Assembly: GCA_964467585.1 (NCBI GenBank)
Contig: CAYXRF010000018.1
Span: 1-18,368, forward strand
Reading direction: 5' to 3'
Source of the DNA: CALVLD01 sp964467585
Lineage (GTDB): Bacteria; Bacillota; Clostridia; Christensenellales; CAG-138
Length of the DNA: 18,368 bases
The notes beneath the pieces are model-generated. The model worked only from the letters and a program-made list of their open reading frames with translations, was not told the origin of the DNA and searched no databases. Numbering within the stretch: the first letter of the stretch is position 1; every line of letters begins with the position of its first letter. Positions 13,419-18,368 of the stretch are shown in pieces. A program made the translations under genes and the position numbers.

Positions 13419-14321
13419 ATGAAGAAAATCATCAGCATCTGTCTTGCCGTGCTGTTCACGCTTGGCGCTTGCTCCGTATCCTTTGCTATGGAGGAGGGCG
13501 AATGCTGTGTTGTGATGGGTGCGGATCTTACCGCAGAGCAGCGTGCGGAGATTTACCAATACTTTGGCGTTGCCGAAGGCTCCGTTACCGAGCTTACCGT
13601 CACCAACAAGGACGAGAGGCAGTATTTTGAGGGCAAGATTGCGGACGAAAAGCTTGGCTACAAGGCGCTTTCCTGCATTTATATCGTTGCTACGGCAACG
13701 GGCAGCGGGCTTTCAATTGAAACAAAAAATATCAACTACTGCACCGCAGAAATGTACAAGAACGCCCTCACAACGGCGGGCATAACGGACGCGAACATCA
13801 AGGTTTGCGCTCCCTATCCGCTCAGCGGCACGGCGGCGCTTACGGGCATTTACAAGGCGTATGAGACAATGACAGGCACATTCCTTGATTCCTATGCTAA
13901 GGATCTGGGCATTGAGGAGCTTATCGCAACGGGCGCGCTTGCTGAGTATGTCGGCTCCGACGAAGCGCTTTCCATTATAAACGATCTCAAAAAAATACTT
14001 GACGAAACAAAGGATATGCCCGACGATGAGGTAATGGATAAGATATACGAGATAGGCAGGAGCTACGATGTTGAGCTGACCGAGGATCAGGCAAAGCAGA
14101 TATTCACGCTGTGCCGTATGTTCGAGGGGCTTTCCGCGGAGGAGATTCAGCAGAGGCTTGTAAACATGGCGAAGGCGGCGCAGAAGGCGCAGACGTTCGG
14201 CGCGGTGGTCGGGCAGATTGTGCAGTCTATCGGTGACTTTTTCGCCTCGATAGGTCAATTTTTCTCCGATGTGTGGAATAAGTGGTTTGGCGGCGGAGAA
14301 AGCGGCGCGGCTGCCGAATAA
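13419..14321 (+). CDS. DUF1002 (YpuA-like) exported protein
   Basis: 300 residues. The N-terminal signal sequence has a hydrophobic core (4-17); cleavage is likely after SFA (residue 23), though LGAC at 15-18 is a lipobox-like alternative. The mature part matches the DUF1002 family: VVMGADLTAEQRAEIYQYFG-type start, KLGYKALSC, the GLSIETKNINYCT strand and a YPLSGTAALTGIYKAYE segment. The C-terminal part is helical and ends in an amphipathic Phe/Trp-rich stretch (about 255-291) and a Gly/Ala tail. Family members in Bacillus are envelope-associated and of unknown biochemical function. Good ribosome binding site (AAAGGAGAG), own promoter and strong terminator: a single-gene unit. Confidence 0.85.
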   Translation: MKKIISICLAVLFTLGACSVSFAMEEGECCVVMGADLTAEQRAEIYQYFGVAEGSVTELTVTNKDERQYFEGKIADEKLGYKALSCIYIVATATGSGLSIETKNINYCTAEMYKNALTTAGITDANIKVCAPYPLSGTAALTGIYKAYETMTGTFLDSYAKDLGIEELIATGALAEYVGSDEALSIINDLKKILDETKDMPDDEVMDKIYEIGRSYDVELTEDQAKQIFTLCRMFEGLSAEEIQQRLVNMAKAAQKAQTFGAVVGQIVQSIGDFFASIGQFFSDVWNKWFGGGESGAAAE

Positions 14322-14345
14322 CGGCTTGATTACCCATTGTTTATT

Positions 14346-14374
14346 GAGAGGGGGCGTTTCGCCCTCTCTTTTTT
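14346..14374 (+). terminator. Rho-independent terminator after the DUF1002 gene
   Basis: GAGAGGG and CCCTCTC pair with an extra GCG/CGC step around a TTT loop, with two G bulged, followed by six T. It lies 24 bases past the stop codon. Confidence 0.85.
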
Positions 14375-14388
14375 GCGCCGTGACGGTA

Positions 14389-14417
14389 TTGCGTTTTTAT
14401 ATACGGTCTGATACAAT
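14389..14417 (+). promoter_or_regulatory. Extended -10 promoter placed for a leaderless transcript
   Basis: TTGCGT (14389-14394), 17-base spacer, TACAAT (14412-14417), with TG at 14409-14410 making an extended -10. Seven bases past the -10 is 14424, the A of the ATG of the next gene. Confidence 0.55.
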
Positions 14418-14423
14418 TTGCAT

Positions 14424-15158
14424 ATGGACGTAACTCGGTTCAACGCTGCGGTCACGCGGGCGCGTCTCCGCAAAAAAGACGGCATTGGTATGCTTGGCGA
14501 AAAGCTGCTGCACTCCGCGCTTAAGTACTATATCGAGCCGAACGAGCTGTGCCACGAAATAAAGGTTGGCGGCTATTACGCCGATATTTTAAACGAGGAC
14601 GGAATAACTGAGGTTCAGACAGGTTCGCTTTATCCTCTGCTGCCTAAGCTTCGCGCTTACCTTGCGGACGGCTGCACCGTGACGGTGGTGTATCCTATGG
14701 CACGCAGAAAAAAGCTGTATTGGATTGACCCTCTCACGGGGGAAACCACCGTCGGCCGATCGGTTGTGTCAAAAAAAGGCGTTATTGACGCTTTTTGTGA
14801 GCTTGTGTATCTCCGCGAGGTGCTTTGCGACCCACGTCTTACAATGCGGATAATCTTTTTGGATATTGAGGAGTATAAGCTGCTGACGGGCAGAAGCCGT
14901 GACAGGAAGCGTTGGGGCGCATCCAAGTTTGAGCGAATTCCCACCGCCATAGAGGGCGAAACGCTTTTGTGCGGCGGCGCGGATTACATTTCACTGCTTC
15001 CCAATGACCTCCCGCAGGAGTTTACAACGGCGGAGCTTGCAGCGGCGCTGAAGGCTTCGTCCAAAGCGGCTTCCGCTATGGCGCGAACCCTGCTGGATAT
15101 GGGGCTGCTAAGGCGAACGGGCAAGCGCGAAAGGTTCTATCTCTACACAAAAAATTGA
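14424..15158 (+). CDS. Uncharacterised protein with PD-(D/E)XK-like core and C-terminal winged helix
   Basis: 244 residues from the ATG at 14424 (a TTG two codons earlier is also open). It belongs to a family of clostridial hypothetical proteins I recognise by pattern but cannot name. The N-terminal core (about 18-160) has Glu26 in a helix (GEKLLH), Asp54 (YYADIL) and Glu63-x-Gln65 (TEVQT), the order and spacing of a PD-(D/E)XK nuclease fold with Gln in place of Lys. A conserved-looking LDIEEYKLLTGRSRDRKRWG block follows (about 150-170). Residues about 188-244 look like a winged helix (FTTAELAAALKASSKAASAMARTLLDMGLL, then a basic wing). A role in DNA binding or cleavage is inferred, not shown. 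There is no Shine-Dalgarno site. It sits alone between a terminator and the tldDE promoter. Confidence 0.75.
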   Translation: MDVTRFNAAVTRARLRKKDGIGMLGEKLLHSALKYYIEPNELCHEIKVGGYYADILNEDGITEVQTGSLYPLLPKLRAYLADGCTVTVVYPMARRKKLYWIDPLTGETTVGRSVVSKKGVIDAFCELVYLREVLCDPRLTMRIIFLDIEEYKLLTGRSRDRKRWGASKFERIPTAIEGETLLCGGADYISLLPNDLPQEFTTAELAAALKASSKAASAMARTLLDMGLLRRTGKRERFYLYTKN

Positions 15159-15288
15159 GGGCGCGGGTTGAGGCAATCGGCAAATTGTGATGTCAATCAT
15201 GGCAATGACTGTTTGTCTTTTGCGGCTCTCGTCATCAGAAAAAACAGTCAAAAAAACTGTCGAACGCATATCCAAAGGCAATTCAATA

Positions 15289-15297
15289 TGTTATAAT
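15289..15297 (+). promoter_or_regulatory. Extended -10 promoter for tldD-tldE
   Basis: TGT followed by TATAAT (15292-15297), a consensus extended -10. The -35 position (TATCCA, 15269-15274) is poor, which is usual when the -10 is extended. The leader is about 25 bases. Confidence 0.55.
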
Positions 15298-15328
15298 TGG
15301 TAAAATTATACTTGGAGGTATTCGGCAA

Positions 15329-16720
15329 GTGATAAAACAGAGTATTGCGCGTGCCGTGCTTGACGAGGCGTTGAGTACGGGCGGCGATTATTCCGAGCTG
15401 TTTATGCAGGATTCGGAGTTTAACAATCTCAAGATGATTGACGGCACGGTTGAAAACGCACTTTACAGCCGCAAGGCGGGTGCGGGCGTGAGGGTGCTGC
15501 GCGGTGTTAACAGCGCATACGCATACACTGCGGACACAAGCGAAGCCGCTCTTATCGCCACTGCGCGTGCCGCCGCTGCCGCTCTTGAGGGTGTGCGCGA
15601 TGGCGAAAGCGTTTCGTTTGAGGTCAAGCGCAACGGTGATATTTCTCCCGAAATCCCTTTTTCAAAGGTTGCGAACGCCGACAGAATCACTCTTTTAAAA
15701 GAGGCGACAGCCGCCGCAAAGGCAACTTCGTCTGAAATTACGCAGGTTGCCTCCCAATATCTTGACGTTGATCACCGGATTATGGTGTGCAACAGCAATG
15801 GCGTATGGGCAACGGACAGACGTCCGCGCACGCGTGTGTTCGTGCAGGCGGTTGCAATGGACGGCGCTCAGGCGCAAACGGGCTATGCAAGCCCGGGTCT
15901 GGGCATGGGGTTTGAAGCTTACAGGCGCATGGATCTTGCCGAAATTGGCGCAACGGCGGCAAATATTGCAATCACCATGCTTCACGCGCCGGAATGTCCT
16001 GCGGGTGCGGTTCCCGTGGTGATTGACGGAGGCTTTGGCGGTGTTATTCTCCACGAGGCTTGCGTGCATTCGCTTGAGGCGACAAGCGTTGGCAAGGGCA
16101 ACAGCGAATTTTGCGGGAAGCTCGGTCAAAAAATTGCAAGCGATATAGTCACTGCAGTTGACGACGGCACCCTTCCGGGAGAGTGGGGGACTATCCGCTT
16201 TGACGATGAGGGCACGCCCGCCCAACGCAATGTCCTGATTGAAAACGGCATACTCAAAACCTATCTGGTAGACCTCTTAGGCTCCCGCAGGATGAACGGA
16301 CATCCGCTTACCGGCAGCAGCCGCAGGGAGGATTACACATACGCTCCCACCTCACGCATGACAAACACGTTTTTTGCCGAGGGCAAGGACGATGCGGATG
16401 CAATGATTGCCACAATGGGCGATGGGCTTTTTGCGGCACGCATGGGCGGCGGAAGCGTCAATCCGCTTACGGGAGAATTCAATTTTGCGGTTATCGAGGG
16501 TTATTGGGTCAAGGATGGCAAAATACTCTGCCCCGTTCGCGGCGCAACGCTTATCGGGCGCGGCGCGGATGTGCTTATGCGGATAGACCGCATAGGCACG
16601 CATATGTGGTTGGGTCAGGGCATGTGCGGGTCGCTTTCCGGCAGCGTTCCCACAAACGTGGGGCAACCGCGCATCCGTGTTTCTGAAATCACCGTTGGCG
16701 GCAAGGGAGGCGCTCTGTAA
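15329..16720 (+). CDS. tldD: TldD, zinc metalloprotease subunit
   Basis: 463 residues. TldD carries the active site of the TldD/TldE heterodimer, a cytoplasmic protease that trims unfolded peptides; in E. coli it matures microcin B17 and degrades the CcdA antitoxin. The HExxxH zinc motif is present as HEACVH (His242, Glu243, His247) and Cys433 near the C terminus (GMCGSLSG) matches the third zinc ligand of the family. The family C-terminal block (GQPRIRVSEITVGG) is intact. Length fits. Translation starts at GTG, chosen because TGGAGGT lies nine bases upstream. The TAA overlaps the ATG of tldE (TAATG), so the two are coupled. No RiPP precursor or toxin-antitoxin gene is seen nearby, so its substrate here is unknown. 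Confidence 0.94.
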   Translation: MIKQSIARAVLDEALSTGGDYSELFMQDSEFNNLKMIDGTVENALYSRKAGAGVRVLRGVNSAYAYTADTSEAALIATARAAAAALEGVRDGESVSFEVKRNGDISPEIPFSKVANADRITLLKEATAAAKATSSEITQVASQYLDVDHRIMVCNSNGVWATDRRPRTRVFVQAVAMDGAQAQTGYASPGLGMGFEAYRRMDLAEIGATAANIAITMLHAPECPAGAVPVVIDGGFGGVILHEACVHSLEATSVGKGNSEFCGKLGQKIASDIVTAVDDGTLPGEWGTIRFDDEGTPAQRNVLIENGILKTYLVDLLGSRRMNGHPLTGSSRREDYTYAPTSRMTNTFFAEGKDDADAMIATMGDGLFAARMGGGSVNPLTGEFNFAVIEGYWVKDGKILCPVRGATLIGRGADVLMRIDRIGTHMWLGQGMCGSLSGSVPTNVGQPRIRVSEITVGGKGGAL

Positions 16721-18042
16721 TGAATTATTCCGATTATAAAAATTCAGTTTTGAAGGCTGCCATGGATATGGGCTGCTCCGCCGCGGAGGTCTATTTTACC
16801 GATGGCGAAAACTTTTCTGCAAACGTGAACGGCGGTGAGCTTGAAAGCTATACGGTTGAGCACACATATGGGCTTAATCTGCGCGTTCAGTTGGATGGCA
16901 AGGACGGCTATGCCTATACCGAGGTGCTGGACGATCCCCCCGCGCTTGCAATGCGCGCTATCGACAACGCTCGCGCAATAGAATCAACAGACATTCACCC
17001 CATGCAGGGCAAGTGCAGCTATCAGACTGTCAATCCGCCCGTAACGCGTCTTTCCGATATGACTCCCAAGCAAAAAATTGAGCTTGCGATGCAGATGGAA
17101 AAAACAGTGCTTCAAGCCGACCCGCGTGTAGACCGCGTGGATTATTGTATGGTTTCAACATACAGTGCAACAACACGCATACACAATACGCTTGGGCTTG
17201 AGGCGGAAAAGACAACTCGCGGCGCTTACAACCTGCTTTCGCCCATACTGCGTCAGGACGGGGTTGAAAAGGACTCCTTCGCCTTCCGTGTTGGTGACGA
17301 GTGCTTTGACACGGAGGGACTTGCGCGTGAGGCTATTGACGCCGCCGCGCAGCAATTCAACGCATCGCCCGTTTCATCAGGCGAATACCGTGTGATTTTG
17401 CGCAACGATGCTGCGGGGGACTTGCTTTCGGCATTTATCCCTCTGTTTTCTGCGGACGCGGCGCAAAAGGGTCTTTCTCTTTTGAAGGGCAAGGAGAATC
17501 AATCGATTGCAAGCGAAATTGTTTCAATAACCGACGACCCGTTCCGTGCCGAAAATCCGCGTGCGTTCGACGGGGAGGGAGTTCCCTCCGTCAGAACCGA
17601 GGTTGTAACTCACGGCGTGCTCAACACTTTTCTTCACAACCTCAAGACCGCACTTATAGCGGGCGTTGCTTCCACGTCCAACGCGGGACGTTCCGGCGGC
17701 GCCATAGGCGTTTCTCCCAGCAATTTTTATATTGAGGCGGGCAAGCCCTCACTTGACGAGCTTATCGCCACGCTGAATAACGGGCTGATGATAACGGAGA
17801 TAAGCGGGCTGCACGCGGGGCTTAATACCGTAAGCGGTGATTTTTCGCTTATTGCCAAGGGGATTCTTGTTGAAAACGGCAAAAAAGTTCGCTCCGTTGA
17901 CCAAATTACCGTTGCGGGCAATTTTTTGACCCTGATGAAGAGTATTTCCGCCGTGGGCAGCGACCTGCGCTTTGGCATGCCGAACGGCGGTAGAGTCGGC
18001 TCCCCGTCTTTGCTTGTTGACCGAGTTGTGATATCGGGTTAA
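16720..18042 (+). CDS. tldE: TldE/PmbA, partner subunit of TldD
   Basis: 440 residues, homologous to TldD over its length but without the HExxxH motif, as expected for TldE/PmbA, which forms the substrate channel together with TldD. Family features seen: an N-terminal alpha/beta domain (VNGGELESYTVEHTYGLNLR), a central domain with the FDGEGVPSVRTEVV block (about 285-300) that corresponds to the FDDEGTPAQR block of TldD, and a C-terminal STSNAGRSGGAIGVSPSNFY, GLHAGLNTVSGDFSL and FGMPNGGRVGSPSLLVD region. The start overlaps the tldD stop by one base. A terminator follows 70 bases after the TAA. Confidence 0.93.
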   Translation: MNYSDYKNSVLKAAMDMGCSAAEVYFTDGENFSANVNGGELESYTVEHTYGLNLRVQLDGKDGYAYTEVLDDPPALAMRAIDNARAIESTDIHPMQGKCSYQTVNPPVTRLSDMTPKQKIELAMQMEKTVLQADPRVDRVDYCMVSTYSATTRIHNTLGLEAEKTTRGAYNLLSPILRQDGVEKDSFAFRVGDECFDTEGLAREAIDAAAQQFNASPVSSGEYRVILRNDAAGDLLSAFIPLFSADAAQKGLSLLKGKENQSIASEIVSITDDPFRAENPRAFDGEGVPSVRTEVVTHGVLNTFLHNLKTALIAGVASTSNAGRSGGAIGVSPSNFYIEAGKPSLDELIATLNNGLMITEISGLHAGLNTVSGDFSLIAKGILVENGKKVRSVDQITVAGNFLTLMKSISAVGSDLRFGMPNGGRVGSPSLLVDRVVISG

Positions 18043-18112
18043 CGCCGATAGTCCTCACGGCGAAAGATTAAGCGAATATCCTTCGGATGTAAATATCCCG
18101 CGAATGTAAAAT

Positions 18113-18153
18113 AAGCAACCGCATTTGTCTTTGACAAGGGTGGTTGCTTTTTT
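18113..18153 (+). terminator. Rho-independent terminator after tldE
   Basis: AAGCAACC (18113-18120) pairs with GGTTGCTT (18142-18149), with an inner TTGTC/GACAA stem (18125-18129, 18133-18137), running into a seven-T tract. A smaller hairpin CGCCG/CGGCG lies earlier at about 18043-18062. Confidence 0.85.
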
Positions 18154-18261
18154 GTGCCCGAAATGGCAGTGCCGCCGCCAGCCCGGGGAACTAAAAAACA
18201 ATTCACAGGATTTTTTTTGCCGCGCTGTGGCGCTGGCGCGGGGGGCAGGCGCAACCCAAGG

Positions 18262-18368
18262 CATACCACCCGCAACAACCTTAGATGGCGACCTGCCCAC
18301 CCGCAACAACCTCAGTTGGCGACCCGCTATCCTTAAACACACTCAGTTGGCGACCCGCCCATACCAAA
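18262..18368. repeat. Second 31-bp tandem array, running off the right edge
   Basis: Units begin at 18285, 18316 and 18347 (exact 31-base period) after a partial unit from about 18262. The conserved part (TGGCGACC-TGCCCACCC, then CGCAACAACCTCAG) matches the last unit of the 8599-8762 array; the unit at 18316 has a diverged middle. Just before it, CGCAACCCAAGGCAT (from 18250) matches CGCAACCCACGGCAT near 9000, so the flanking element is shared too. It again follows the 3' end of a plus-strand gene. Confidence 0.75.

Noticed and set aside
12640..13422. 260-codon plus-strand frame overlapping the orphan gene
   Set aside because: Its product is low-complexity Gly/Ser/Asp/Asn-rich, has no ribosome binding site, and is the shifted frame of the better-supported 12782-13108 gene; it runs on through non-coding spacer.

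Overview
The window looks like chromosomal DNA from an anaerobic, Gram-positive gut or rumen clostridium (Firmicutes/Bacillota, possibly Oscillospirales/Ruminococcaceae). The reasons are AddB rather than RecBC, YitT and DUF1002 family proteins, a PepV-type dipeptidase, Shine-Dalgarno and sigma-A promoters of Firmicute type, and a secreted protein with a dockerin domain. The taxonomic placement is inference. No rRNA, tRNA, CRISPR array, transposase or phage module was seen.

Layout. Left part (1-4533), all on the minus strand: addB, then a small membrane-anchored zinc-ribbon protein whose reading frame carries an in-frame TAG inside the zinc ribbon. Middle (4634-8551), plus strand: a secreted thioredoxin-like protein with two InlB/Flg_new-type repeats and a C-terminal dockerin, under its own promoter and terminator; then a Na/Pi cotransporter overlapping a SpoU-family RNA methyltransferase. 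At 8552-9247 about 700 bases hold no gene but several repeat families: a 31-bp tandem array, stem-loops and two copies of a ~100-bp structured element. At 9248-12516, minus strand, there is an operon uppP - yitT-like - pepV-like behind one good promoter. At 12719-18153, plus strand: a small orphan ORF with unusual codon use, a DUF1002 (YpuA-like) exported protein, a possible PD-(D/E)XK-fold protein with a winged helix and an apparently leaderless start, and the tldD-tldE pair. A second copy of the 31-bp array runs off the right edge.

How it fits together. Most genes are housekeeping or envelope functions: recombination repair (AddB), undecaprenyl phosphate recycling (UppP), phosphate uptake, peptide turnover (PepV, TldD/TldE) and rRNA/tRNA modification. 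I do not see one undescribed multi-gene system. The items most worth a second look are the amber codon in the zinc-ribbon gene (together with no TAG stop among 13 genes), the dockerin-tagged thioredoxin, the leaderless nuclease-like gene, and the 31-bp array whose CAAC/GTTG arms persist while the bases between them change.
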